NCBI RefSeq assembly: GCF_964199755.1
Contig: NC_133914.1
Coordinates: forward strand, 4,047,868-4,111,867
DNA: 64,000 bases
DNA from: Larus michahellis
Taxonomy: Eukaryota; Chordata; Aves; Charadriiformes; Laridae
Reading direction: 5' to 3'
Positions 1 to 14,720 of this stretch are shown in pieces. Below the pieces are notes generated by a model, which made no database searches, was not told where the DNA came from, and worked only from the letters and a program-made list of their open reading frames with translations. Positions within the stretch are counted from its first letter, which is position 1. Every line of letters begins with the position of its first letter. Made by a program: the position numbers and the translations under genes.

Positions 1-3476
<3,476 letters not shown>

Positions 3477-5940
3477 TGTTACTGTCGTTAAACTCTGTAA
3501 GCAAAAGTGTTACGCTCCCAAAATTTCCTCCACAGTAGCTGCCTTCCTAAGGATTGAGCCTTTTGCCTCTTTTAATTAGAAATGGTTTCTGCACTGGACA
3601 CTTACTTAGCAAAGACCCTATGGATTTGATGTGTTTTCCATGTATTGTTATATTTAAGGAAAAAAAAAAACCCCACAACTTTTTAAGAAGATGGAAATTG
3701 TTTTCCACCTGTATTTTGATGTTGATTATTGATAAGGATCTTCTGAAGAGTGCAATGAGTGTTGCTGGATGACGTTCTTTCTACCTACAATTTTCCTTAA
3801 GTTCAAATTAAGCATTAACTTATAACAGCCTTGTTACAATATAACTAGTTACCATTTCCAGTATAAACGGATGTCGGAACATCCAGTTCTTTCTCTGTTC
3901 CGAGTATGGTACAGAGCTACTGAGAATAAGCTAATTAATGCTTCCACATCGTCAGTATTTGGGAGGTTGTTGAATCACAGTGGTAAAAGAAGGCGTCTTC
4001 CCGATAATTCTGTCGGACCCGATGGGGGATGAAACTGCAGTCGATGATCAAAGCCCTCAGTCACGTCTGCGGGATGCTGGCTGCTTTTAGGATGCCCTGG
4101 GCATTTCTTAACTCACAAATTATCCCCACAGTTGCATGACACAATGGCCCTAATTTCTTGCCAGTAATTCAATGTTTCATTAATAGTCCTCGTATTCAGA
4201 TAATGTATTTTATTTAGCATTCAAAAGGTCTATTTATTGAACCACCAATGCTAGGAACTGAGCACCCACCACAAGAGCCACCATCTGAGAAAAGGGAAGG
4301 AGGACCTTGGCATGGGCTGTGGCTGCAGTTCTCATGACTGAAGAGGTTTCCTTCAGCTACACGTTCTCTGCAATGTTCCTCATGGCTGTATTTAAAGTAT
4401 GATTTTTTCCTTTATATAAAATGGAGCCTTAATAAGATGGTGATCGTTCTTGATATTATTAACGTGCAGATGTCCAAACATGTCAGCAGCGGTGCTTGTG
4501 TCTTGGGGCGGGGGGTGGCACGCGTGGCGTTTCAGCTGCTGCAGCCGAGTGTACTCCAATGCTAAGGATTTTCTTAATCCTCTGGGCCCTCAGCCCTTGA
4601 AAAATTAAACCGTCATCCCCACCTTAGAAGTGAGAGAAGAGGCTCATACTGCCTCTGGCCACCCAGTAAGGGGGAGCAGAAATAGCATTCACGACTTCCT
4701 CAGCTTTACAGGGAGTTGCTGCAGCTCTTCCCCCCGTCAGATGCACACCAAGAGCCACTGGACGACGTGATCATTCCCTCTGTCCCAGTAAGGCTCCTCT
4801 GCATAACGATTTGTCAGGAATCCACCTGCCTGTGGAAAAGATGGAGCTGTAACCAGGAGTCCCTGTTGCTGGGAATGTGCTCCATGTGCAGCCTGGGTGT
4901 AAGAGCGTACCAGCAGTTCACCTCTGGACTACGACTTAACTCCAGTTTGGGCTATGGTACTGAAATTCTGGCCCAGTGGGAAAGTAAGAGAGCTTAAATG
5001 GCAACACCTGCACTGTTAAAGACATACTTAAAGTGAAAAACAGGGCAGTTGCTGCTGACAAAGCAGGCTGTTGTTCTGGACTGTGAGCGTGGTCACAGAT
5101 GGACTCTGCTGAGCGTGACCCCGGTGTTTTTGAGCAGCTGGTCCCCACGCTTCAGGGACAGATCCAAGCTAAAGCACGCCCAGCCCAAAGGCTGCGTATC
5201 CCAAAGCAGGGGATTATGTTGAACGAGCCGTACCAGCAGCATGCAAGAAGCTCCACTGCTGTTAGACACGGCAGTTGCCACACGCAGATAAACCAATACT
5301 GACCAGTCCTTACTGGGGCCCGCAGCGCCCACTGCTCCGCTCTTCACCTCACCAGGGACAGACTGACGGACTCAGCCTGTGGCTGTGACCCCCCCCCCCA
5401 GGCACACCCGGCTCTAGCCAGGTGCCTCCGCGCCTGTGAGAGAGCTGCAAGTCCGGTGTAAGGATGGCAGTTCAAACTTACCCAGAACAGGTGCGCTGTG
5501 ACAATTCCTCCTCTTTGTCACAGTCTTCCTCGCTTCAAACCTCTGGTAGGTCTGGCAACAGCCGTTAAGTGCTGTGATCCCACCTGCACCCAGCAGAGAC
5601 ACAGCTTTCACAGTTACAGACGCACAAGCTGAAAAACATGAACCTCCCCTTACGGCCACACAGGCCAGCTGTCACCTACAGGGGCTGGCACACCTGCAGC
5701 CCTGAGCTAAGGAGAATGCAGCTGAGCCTGGAGCTTCCTCGAGGCAGTTGATGTGAAGTAGATGGTGCAGTTCCTGAGCCGAGCCTAGAAAACCTTTAAA
5801 TTTGGACTTCCAGGATGGTAAGAAACACAGACGCGTCAGCAGTGGGCTTTAAGGCTGAACACCAGGCAGTACCAAAGCCAGGCCTTAGCCACAGGGGCTG
5901 TAATCATCACTGAAACACTCAAACCATTATGAACATTCCT
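3477..5940 (+). other. MTFR1L 3' UTR and tail-to-tail intergenic space
   Basis: AT-rich sequence follows the MTFR1L stop, as expected for a long 3' UTR. No canonical AATAAA was found downstream of the stop. The best variant is ATTAAA at 4604-4609, which would give a 3' UTR of about 1.15 kb. Past about 4.7 kb I see nothing recognisable until the AUNIP polyadenylation signals on the opposite strand. Confidence 0.4.
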
Positions 5941-5947
5941 TCAAAAT

Positions 5948-5959
5948 TTTATTTTTATT
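5948..5959 (-). terminator. AUNIP: AUNIP polyadenylation signals (two AATAAA)
   Basis: Two AATAAA hexamers adjoin on the minus strand, at 5953-5948 and 5959-5954, about 150 bases downstream of the AUNIP stop codon. No other strong signal lies nearer the stop, so the mature 3' end is expected around 5930-5940. Confidence 0.75.
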
Positions 5960-6109
5960 AAAATCAACATTTCAGAGAACAAAGAGGTCCTATGTGGACC
6001 ACACATATAGAAACAATGGGTACACTTACCTAATTCCAAGCGCTTTCTTACAAAAAAGTGCTTTCCTGAGACTTCACAGGACATCATTATGTGACCCATT
6101 CAAGGTCAC

Positions 6110-9100
6110 TTACCAGTGTTTAATCACTTTGTTCCCTTCCGAATCCTGCGTGAACAGTAAATCGTAGCACACATCCAACTGCTGCTCCCCCGGTTTGCTC
6201 AAGCTCCCGTTTGCAGCGTCGCTGGAACGGCCCTTGCAGGGAGAGTCGGGCAGGTGCCTGCGAGAGCTGCCGCTGTCCTTGCGAGGAGACGGGAGGTTCC
6301 GGTGGTGGTGAGCGATCACCCTGTTCCCCTGGGAGTCCTGGGTGAAGAGCTGTCGGCAGGGACTGCCCCATCCCTCCTCGGCTGCACCAGCCCTGGTGTT
6401 CTGGCTGCGCTCTCTCAGGGGCTGCGCTCCAGCTGGTCTTTGGGGAGATGGATAAAAGCCAGCAGCCCAGGCACTGTGTCTCATTAGAGGAGGATTTATA
6501 TTCTCAGTGAAATCAATTAAAGAATTAACACTACTCAACGGGTGTGGTTTCTTACTCTGGTTTGCACCAAGTCTGGGTTGGAAATCAAGTCCGGTCTTTG
6601 ACACCTCTGGGAGCAGCTGGCCCCGTCCTTTGTTCGTCCCACGGTCTGAAGTTACGCTGCCGCTCGCTGAAACCATTTCTCCAGCAAATAAATCGGAGAC
6701 ATTTCTGTGAGCGATGATCCGGTTGCCTTCCGAATCCTGGGTGAAGCTGAAGAAGCACAAATCCTCTCCCGCCCCACAGGAGGCCTCGCTCGTGCTGTGG
6801 GACTCCACTTGTAACACCGAAGAGTCCTGCGAAGGCGTCAGGGAGGCCGGTGCTGTCTCTGCACGATGCTGGGGTGTAGCCTGCGCCGTCCCCACCCCGG
6901 CACCGAGGGATTCTTCCTGGGCTTCCTCCATCTGCGGCAAAGCCAAGATCTTCACAGGGGAAGCAGCCAAAGAAATACCTGCTTCTTTACATTTTGGGAT
7001 GAAAGGAGATGGCCTGGAGTTTTCTTTGTCTTTTTCATCTGAAAACAACACGAAACTGGTTAAAGCCAGAGCTGGCACACACAGTTCTCAGGGTTAATCA
7101 CTACCCACAGCACCACTCCTTGGTGCTTGACTCAGAACTGCCCTTTCGCTGCTCCTTAGAGGAACAACCGACAGCCCGTTCTACACCAGACTGTGCTGCC
7201 GCCGCCTCAAAAATCTGTATGATTTTTGCCTCTGCTGCGGCCGCGATGGAATGGCAGCCTAAACCGTTGGAGCAGTTCAAAAGTACACTTCCCTCAAGGG
7301 AGGTGCAAGAGCTGCACCTTCAGCTGCGCCACTCTTCGGCTCCTCTCAGCTTTCCAGGCAGCTCACCCATGACATTTCCTTTAAAAGCAGCAGCTCAAGA
7401 GTTGCCAAAAAAAACCCACAAAATCCCACAGTGAAACTTCTACAGCTTCTACAACTTCATCAGGCGATGAAGGCAGCAAGTCCCACATTTGCTTCTGAAA
7501 CCATTTAATATAAAAGCTAGTATAATTTCTCAATATAAGACTCATCCTCCATTCCGGATATGCTAAAAGAAAAAAATACAAATAAGAAATACTCCAGCAT
7601 CTTAAATCCTACAGACAAACAGCAGCAGCATTCAGTGAATCCAAACACACACACTGACTAAGTGAATGCAATCAATCGAGGGAATCAAATGAAGAAAAGG
7701 AGAAAGCACACAATGCATTCAAAAGGAAGAGAAATAAGAAATCCACAGCAAAAACCATCAATGGCCCTGTCACAGCACTAAAATTGTCAAATTAAATTGT
7801 ACAATTTATGTAATGCTTCCTCTCATCTGCTTATTGCTAAACTAGGTTAATGTTGATGAATTAGCCATTACACAACTCACAATATACAAACAAACAACTA
7901 CACAATCCTACACTGCTGGTTCCTGCATTCATTTAATTTCTCTCCCTATTTGTTGAGACTCACAGACAAATCCCAGTTTCTTGTATTCCAGAGCACAAAA
8001 GCAGCCGCAGAAGCACAGGGATTCTGAGCTGACTTAAACAGCTTAAATATTCCAGTTCCCTTCATAGGTCCAGTGCGGATTAACCACTGCGTTCTTTAGA
8101 AAAGGCTTTGTCCAACCCTTCATAAAAAGCTTTGCTCGCACACCTCCCGCTGACTCCCCTTACAGGGAGGTTGTTTGAACCAAGTGACATTAATTTTCAC
8201 TTCCAGCTATAATTCCAAAGGACATTTAACTGACAAGTTAGGGCTGCTACTGTTTGGAACAAACCTGGCACGTAACGCCCTGGATGCTGCCCCTTCCCTG
8301 GGCAGGGGGAGCTGCCCCGCAGGACACAGCTGGGCTTGGTGCTCCTGCCCAGACCCACCCTGTCCCGGCCCAAGCGGCGTTCCCAACTAGATTGTCCTTT
8401 ATGTGATGCCATCGGGCAACCCAGAACTGGACATTTTGCCACCTGGACAGTTTGTATCAGTGCTTGGGCTGAGCCAGGCTTTCCAACGTCCCTCTGAAAA
8501 CTCCAGTTTTGTAGGGAGTAAAGCCTGCTGTGTTATTTAGAGTTCAGATTGCTGCCCAGTGAAGCCTGGCTGCGACTGCTGTTACTTACGCTTTAGTCCA
8601 ACACTGTAAACAGTACCTGCATTTAGAGTAACCATCACAATAAAATTACTTCTGGGACTCGAAGCCTTTAACCTTCACCCTCTTCACTAGAAAATATATT
8701 TTTCCGCCTAGTAAAGCTGCCAAGAACTAAAGCAAGAAGATTTCCTATTAGAGCCCAAAACTACTTTCCTACAGGGACATAGGCTGGTCCACAGTACCTG
8801 TCTGCGGGCTGAAGAAGGCGGAGATGGTGGTTTGCTTGGTGCGTGGCTGAGGGGCTCTTGTCTGCGTGAAAGTGACTGAGGCGTACTTCCTCTCCAGAAC
8901 TCGACGAGATGCTTTTGACTTGGCTATGAGAGACTGGGTAGGGAAAGAAACAAGAAGAAAGTGAACATACACCATTAAAAACAATACTACCCTTCTTCCA
9001 GGGTCATGGCATAGTTCCCACCTTCGTTAAATGCTTCCACCCTCCCCGTGACACCACCACCGAATGGCCAAGGTGGGAAGGGGCCCATGGAGGTCACCTC

Positions 9101-9687
9101 GTCCGCCCCCTGCTCCGGCAGGGTGACCCAGAGCAGGACGCTCAGGACCAAGGCCACAGGCTGTCCCTGCCATGCTGCGGCCTCTGAGCTTTGCCACCCT
9201 CACCCCACTCCTCTTGAAACACTCCTGCATCGCATCCAGCCATAGAACCAGAGAATCGTCCAGGTTGGAAGGGACCTTTCAGATCACCGAGTCCAACCAT
9301 CAACCCAACACTGCCCAGACCACCACTAAACCACGTCCCTCAGTAGCATGTCTGCCCGGCTTTTGAATACCCCGACGAACGGGGATCCCACCCCTTCCCT
9401 GGGCAGCCCATTCCAATGCTCGACAACCCTTTCAAGGAAGAATTTTTTCCCAATATCCCTCCTAAACTTCCCAACCCCCCGCCCTGCTCTGCCGACCCCT
9501 CCTGGCCCACACCACCGCGCTATCTCCCGCCCCGGGGAGCCATAAGGCTACGGGGGCCTGGGCACAGACACCCCCCGCCGGCGCCAGGCCCCACCTCCAC
9601 CGCGTTTTGCTTCAGCTTGGCGGTGTCCAGCCACACATCGCAGACTCCGTCCGGCCGGGACGCGCCGCCTCCGCGCCTGCGCTTCAT
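6110..9687 (-). CDS. AUNIP: Aurora kinase A and ninein-interacting protein
   Basis: Three coding exons in order: 9687-9595, 8933-8798 and 7038-6110. The frame closes across both introns and gives 385 residues (human about 357). AUNIP binds Aurora A and ninein at centrosomes and spindle poles, and is reported to promote DNA end resection with CtIP. Exon 1 holds CDVWLDTAKLK, matching the human CGVWLDAAALK. Exon 2 holds FTQTRAPQPRTK and then QTTISAFF (residues 65-72), a match to the PCNA-binding PIP-box pattern. Exon 3 is disordered apart from three copies of a motif F-T-Q-D-S-x-G-N-x-[VI]-I near residues 175, 308 and 372, the last forming the C-terminus (..NKVIKHW). The start was chosen because ATG 9687 opens exon 1 just before the conserved stretch. 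A CR1 LINE fragment lies in intron 1. Confidence 0.9.
9242..9478 (-). repeat. CR1 LINE 3' fragment
   Basis: The plus strand reads as the reverse complement of an avian CR1 tail. It has the GGTTGGAAGGGACCTTTCAG block, the GAGTCCAACC block, the TCCCTGGGCAGCCCATTCCA block and the AGGAAGAATTTTTTCCCAAT block, in the order expected near the 3' end. The element is therefore minus-oriented with its 3' end near 9242, cut off at the 5' side as is normal for CR1. It lies inside AUNIP intron 1, about 115 bases from the exon 1 donor. It points strongly to a bird genome. Confidence 0.92.
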
Positions 9688-10110
9688 CCCCGGCACCGGG
9701 CGGGCTCCAGGGCCGAGCGGGGCTGCTTCGCGGGGCAGGGGCCGCCGGCGGAGCGGCGCCCGGGGGGAACCGGAGCCTGGCCGTGCGCTCCCTCAGCCGG
9801 CGCCGCTCCCTCTTCCCGCCTCTCGCTCGCGCCGCCCCCGCCCAAACGGCCGCCAACGGCCAACGCGCGCGCTCGCGGTGGGGAGGGACCAATGGGAGCG
9901 GCGGGGCGGGATGAGCGGCAGGCGGAGACCCGCCCACCTCGAGCCCTGCGCTATATAAGGCACCAGGGCCGCGGGCCGCTGAGGAGAGGGCATGGCGGCG
10001 GGCGGGGGACTGGCTGCCTTGACCAGCGCAGGAGAGGGGCGCCCGGTGCCGGAGGCCCTCGGCAGTTGAGGGCTGAGCGCTGGCGGAGATGCCAACGCGG
10101 GGCAGGAAAT
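9480..10110. promoter_or_regulatory. CpG-island promoter of AUNIP, with a divergent plus-strand core promoter
   Basis: Dense CpG surrounds AUNIP exon 1, so the minus-strand start should lie between about 9700 and 9900. On the plus strand there is a CCAAT box at about 9888, GC boxes at 9900-9910 and a TATATAAG at 9952-9959, in the right order and spacing for a focused plus-strand start near 9985. The reverse of the same CCAAT could serve AUNIP. Confidence 0.7.
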
Positions 10111-10565
10111 AGGGGCTGCTGTGCAGGTGGGAGTGGGAGCAGCACAATGCTCTTTCCCTCTCTCCTGCCCCCAGCCCTGCTCTTTGCTGAACACAGCCCA
10201 GCCCCATCCTCCCCCAGCCCTTCTCGTCTTGTCTTTACAAGCCACAGCTGCGGACCCGTCAGTCCCCTGCCCTGTGTTTGCCCCCTCTCTTCAGGTCAGG
10301 GTTGTGTGCTTCAAAGCAGCAGAGCTGTGCCTGGGTGCAGGGCCTCATCCATCACAGAGGGGACCCTGGGGCTCGGTCTCCATCAAAATCAACCCCCACC
10401 ATGCCCTCTCTGCCTCCCACAGCACTCTTAAGGACAGGGTCCCTGCCCTTCTCACCAGGTAAGGGACAGGGCCCTGCCACTGCCTGGATAGCTCTGTACA
10501 ACTCCCTTGTCCATATAAGAGGGGCCTGAAATTATATTAAATAAATTTCCTACCCTTGTTTGTGG
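9985..10565 (+). ncRNA. Candidate divergent transcript upstream of AUNIP
   Basis: A CCAAT/GC/TATA promoter (TATATAAG 9952-9959) predicts a start near 9985. About 555 bases further on, AATAAA sits at 10540-10545 and is followed by a GT-rich stretch (TTGTTTGTGGTTT), the layout of a working polyadenylation site. Between them no long conserved frame is seen. A small frame starts at ATG 9992 and runs 25 codons. Possible splice donors exist (for example GTGCAG followed by GTGGGA near 10126), but no pairing is compelling. The reading as a divergent lncRNA is inference from promoter and polyadenylation signals only. Confidence 0.4.
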
Positions 10566-10727
10566 TTTATACAAGCTCACCTTGGTCTATTTCCATGGGT
10601 TGTATTCTGTCACGGCTACCAGGGGGACAGATGGCATCTCCTTACCTTGTGCTGTGAGACCTGGTAGCTTCCAAGAACCTTTCCCAGCCCACAGGGCTGC
10701 CGTGCTAACAACATTTTGTTCCAACTG

Positions 10728-10733
10728 TTTATT
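10728..10733 (-). terminator. PAQR7: PAQR7 polyadenylation signal
   Basis: AATAAA on the minus strand, about 235 bases past the PAQR7 stop codon. It gives a short 3' UTR ending near 10710. Confidence 0.75.
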
Positions 10734-10967
10734 CAGACACATGAATTAGTGTACCATTTTAAGAGCAAGCTGGAACTAATTCTGAATTTAAAAAGCATAT
10801 AAAGCAGCTCTCACTTTCCCCTCCCTACAGAGAGTACCGCCGAGCAACAGTTCGCGAAGCATTTCATTCCTCTCCTCGAAGTTTGTGGCCGGATTCATGC
10901 CAGCATCACCACAGCCAGGGTCAGATCAACCCTTGGGGTGATCTCACCTGCTTCTCCTGGATGGCTC

Positions 10968-12008
10968 TTACTCTTCTTTGAAGCTCAGCTTGTTCTTCAC
11001 CTTGCGGGCCATGTAAGCAGCTGTGAGGACGGAGCAGGTGACAGTGAAAAGGCACAGGGCAGAGAAGTTGTGCGCCAAATCACCCTGAAGAGTGGAATAG
11101 ATGTGTCTCCTGGACTCATAGTCCAACACCACCGCCTCGATCTGCGCCAGCGTGCAGAGAAACAAGCACACGTGAAAAATCTGATGGCTCTGCCCAAAGA
11201 AGTGACATTTCCCCGGGAACCACTTCTCGGGGTAAGGGTGTGAGAAAAAAAAGGCACCGATGAGGAAAAACAGCACCTGGCATTTGTGATACAGAAGGGC
11301 CGGGTCCTCCCGCTCGGAGGGCGGCGCGGTGGAGATGCGGTGGATCACGGGGCTGATGTCCAGCATGTACGCCAGGCCGGAGGGCAGCTCCTGGCAGAGC
11401 CGGCTCAGAAGGCGAGCGGACTGGTGGTACCGGTACTTGGCGTAGCAGGAACCAGCGCAGGACAGCCACGCTAACAGGACAGCCACCGGCATGTAAAACC
11501 CCTTGATCTTCTCGTGCCAGCTTGGCTCGATGGCGTAGTAGTAGTGCCCCAGAGCGCTGCCGTACTGGTAAATGGCAACCCCCACGTAGTCCATGAAGAA
11601 GAAGCTGTAGTGCCAGAACTCGGATTTGGCCTGCAGAAGGTGAGCGAGGGTGCTGAACGTCAGGTAGGTGATGGATGCCACGATGATGATGAGGAGGGGT
11701 TGGGCGTGCAGGTCCTGCCCAAAATCCACCCGCTGCGAGAGCTGCTGGAACCGCAGCAGCAGGATCAGCGCTGCCACCAGATGGGTCCAGACGTTGATGG
11801 CCTCGTTGTGCTGCTGGAAGAGCGTCGAGAAGTAATAACGCCAGGTCTGCTGCACTGGCCGGTAGCCGGCGTGGATGTAGGGCTTCCAGAAGACCTTTGG
11901 CACCTCTGAACTGCTGACAGTGGAGGGAGAGAGGGGGGCCAGCAGCTGAGGGACCTGCCGCATGTTAATGAAGAGGCGGCTGAGCTTTTCAGTGACGACC
12001 GTTGCCAT
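10968..12008 (-). CDS. PAQR7: Membrane progestin receptor alpha
   Basis: One uninterrupted coding exon encodes 346 residues, the same length as human PAQR7. It is a seven-pass membrane protein of the PAQR/HlyIII family that senses progestins at the cell surface and is linked to rapid, non-genomic steroid signalling such as oocyte maturation. The family blocks are present in order: VFWKPYIHAGYRP (40-51), NEAINVWTHL (68-77), LLQAKSEFWHYSFFF, LAYMLDISPVIHRI and GQSHQIFHV near the C-terminus, with the conserved histidines kept. An acceptor at 12032-12031 precedes the ATG at 12008. An in-frame ATG further upstream (12041) lies before that acceptor and so is not used. The exon ends with its own stop, TAA at 10970-10968. 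Confidence 0.95.
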   Translation of the reverse strand: MATVVTEKLSRLFINMRQVPQLLAPLSPSTVSSSEVPKVFWKPYIHAGYRPVQQTWRYYFSTLFQQHNEAINVWTHLVAALILLLRFQQLSQRVDFGQDLHAQPLLIIIVASITYLTFSTLAHLLQAKSEFWHYSFFFMDYVGVAIYQYGSALGHYYYAIEPSWHEKIKGFYMPVAVLLAWLSCAGSCYAKYRYHQSARLLSRLCQELPSGLAYMLDISPVIHRISTAPPSEREDPALLYHKCQVLFFLIGAFFFSHPYPEKWFPGKCHFFGQSHQIFHVCLFLCTLAQIEAVVLDYESRRHIYSTLQGDLAHNFSALCLFTVTCSVLTAAYMARKVKNKLSFKEE

Positions 12009-12030
12009 GATGCAGCCGAACTCTGTGTCC

Positions 12031-14200
12031 CTGCCACACAAAACAACCTTTGGGATGGAAAGAAAGTTTTGCTGCAGGGTTTAATAGTGACTTTACTGAA
12101 GAAAAAAAAAAAACTTAAAAAAAAAAATCAACATGCAGGAGCTGTTTGAACGCTTTGGGTTTTTTTTCCAAAGATATGTAAAATCATGTGTGACTGGAGA
12201 ATGGCCTCGTTATAGCTGAAATAAAAGAATCACCAAAAATAGTAATAGGAAGGAGACTGAAGGGAGATTTAAGATCCCCTGGAGTGCCCCGTGCTGCACA
12301 GGCGACAGACCGTCTAGAGGAGTACAGAGGTAGAGGACACGAGTATGGGGTTAATCGACACAATAATTAACACACCAGGATGCCTCAGTTCCTAGCTCAC
12401 CCCTTCCCAGCAGAGTTTGGGAACGGCTAAACAAATGAAACATCCTAAACAAACTCCCCGCTGCAGGAGCTGCCCAGATCCCCCCCCTTGTAAACTGTTT
12501 GCGGGATCATCTTCACAAACAAGCGGCGTTCCCCCCCCAGGCACGAGATGACCTGCTCTGCCTCAGGAGGGGCACGTTTGAGAACAAAAATAACTGTAAT
12601 GCCACCAATAGAAGGTATAACTTCTGAGTTTAGGGTTTTTACCGTCTTTTTTCAACTCCCGATTTTCCACACGGCTTTGCACAAAAACAAGGCAGCTCAA
12701 GTGAGTTGATCCTGTTGCATCACCGCGGTCCAGCAGCGTAATCTTTGCGAGCAAGCGTTTCCATATTTACATGTTTAAGGCTGCTGTCCTTACCGAGATA
12801 AAGGCGGCCTCACTGGCTTGTTCTGCCTTTTTATGGCAGCCTTAGAAATGTATTGAACAGAAACATGCTCAAAACGAGATTCCCTCCCCCTTTACCTGCT
12901 CAGACAAGCTCCGAACAAAACAGCCCGACTCCCGTCCAGCTCCGGTGCCGATTTATGCCTCAACTCCTGGCAAGTACAGTCATTGCAGGGACAGCTCAGA
13001 CAGGAAAAGCTCTTCAAAGTTTGGGAACAGGAGGAGGAGGAGGAGGGGATGAGACTGTTTATTTTCAAAGTCTCTGTAATTTCCCCATAAAAACGGAGTA
13101 GATGGGTCTGTAACTCATGCCTGCCTGAAGCAGGGGAGCACGGATGCAGATAAAACCAGGCTGTTTGCTGCTCAGCTTCCCTCTCGAATGCTCTTTTCCC
13201 ACCTCGCCTGGTTGAAGAGGCCCCAGGTCGAAGGCAGAGTAGTCCTGACCCTGACTCGGCCTCCTAAACCCTCCTGTAACACCCACAGGCTGCCAGTGAA
13301 AAATTAACTTCATAAAACCTCTTCCGGACTTGCAGCTACTGCGCTGAACTGAAACAGCCTCGAGTCCTGCCGGGGAGATGCAGGCAAAAGCAGAACTTCC
13401 CAGGCTAAGCTATTTTCACCAAAAAGTTGATGGGTAGTTCGGAAGAAAACGCTGCCCTTTCTGTCACTGGAGACCTTGCCTCTGCACCAGGGCTGCCCGG
13501 GAGGATGCCTGGGGAGGGGGCTCAGCTCCAGACCGTGTCCGACCCCATCACAGCTGCCAGAAGACAAATTCCTACGGGAAAGGCTCAGGTTCTGCTCAGG
13601 GAAAAGCAGCGGAGAAAAGCTGCATCCAGGCACGAGGCAGGAAAGGGAGGATGTTTATTTCAAGTCCTCCAAAACTTGTTGGAGCAGGACTTAATTTGCA
13701 AAGCTCTTCCGAGCTACGAAGCCTTGAGCAACGCTCAGTTACAGAGGGAGCACATCCTGCGCGGCGCTGCAAATCATTAATCTGCCTTGCGCTGGGAATA
13801 ACCACCTCCACGTACCTACGAGATGTCAATAACGTCGCCTCAAACGCCTGTTATTTCCTACGGAGCATTTCCTTTCTCCAGCAGCATCCACCCATCCTGC
13901 TGATTTTTTTTTTCCTCAGTGGTACAGACCCAGCCCCCAGCTGTTTACGCGCCTGTCTGCTCCCCGCACATACACCCATCTTTAGCCTTCTAAAGCACAA
14001 ATATGGGGGGGGGGGGTTAAGTTATTGTCTGTTTCTTCCCAGCACAGACTCACCCAGCCCCCCTGGAAGGTACAAGCCCAGGGTGTTTTTGGTGGCTGGG
14101 CTCCAGGCCCCGTGCCCCGGCAGCCTCTCCTTCCTCCCGGCACAGCCGCCCTGCCAAACCCCCTCTGGGGCTGCCAGGGATCGATCACCCCCCCCTCACC
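12031..14200 (-). other. Probable 5' UTR intron of PAQR7
   Basis: No coding exon is visible between the PAQR7 coding exon and the next CpG island. The stretch has two A-rich tracts near 12100-12127 and low-complexity G and C runs. I read it as the intron separating a distal noncoding exon from the coding exon. Confidence 0.5.
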
Positions 14201-14209
14201 GAGCCCCGG

Positions 14210-14720
14210 GAATATTATTTCAGTATTTCAGGCCACGGCCGCAGCTGGAGGTCAGGGTCGGGGGTGGGGGGGGGGGCCTGGACCCTGCCCTCCCCTCCCG
14301 GAGCCCCGGCAGGACCCGCTGCCCCCCGGTGACCCCTCCACCCGACCCCGGGGACAACCCCCCCCGCCCCCAGTCCCTCCCGGAGGCACCTGCCGAGCCA
14401 GCGGCAGCTCCGATCCCCGCCGCAGGACGCCGAGCCCCGCCGGGGCCGCCCCCCTCCGCCCGAACCCGCCCCGCATCCATACCGGGCACGCCGCCCCGGC
14501 TTCCTCCTCCCGCCGCCGGAGCCCCCCCCGTGCCCGCTCACCCCCGCGGCTCCCCGCGGGCTCCTCTCCTTACTGATTTACCTGGCACGGATCGGGAGAT
14601 AAACAAACAAAGCTGCGGGTTCTCCGGCCCCCGCCATCGACGAGCGGGTTGGGATTGTCACTTCCCCAATTTCCCCACCCACGACACGGCCCGCAGCCGC
14701 TTTTGTGACTTGCTGCCGCA
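14210..14720 (-). promoter_or_regulatory. PAQR7: CpG island, probable PAQR7 promoter and noncoding exon 1
   Basis: CpG-dense sequence between PAQR7 and STMN1. Reading the minus strand, a good donor (GCGGGG followed by GTGAGC) lies near 14541 and could end a noncoding first exon that splices to the acceptor at 12032. STMN1 has its own island at 21 kb, so PAQR7 is the best owner. The start site itself is not resolved. Confidence 0.5.

Noticed and set aside
12009-12041. Upstream in-frame ATG that would lengthen PAQR7 by 11 residues
   Set aside because: A good splice acceptor at 12032-12031 lies between this ATG and the conserved start, and the start at 12008 gives exactly the family length.
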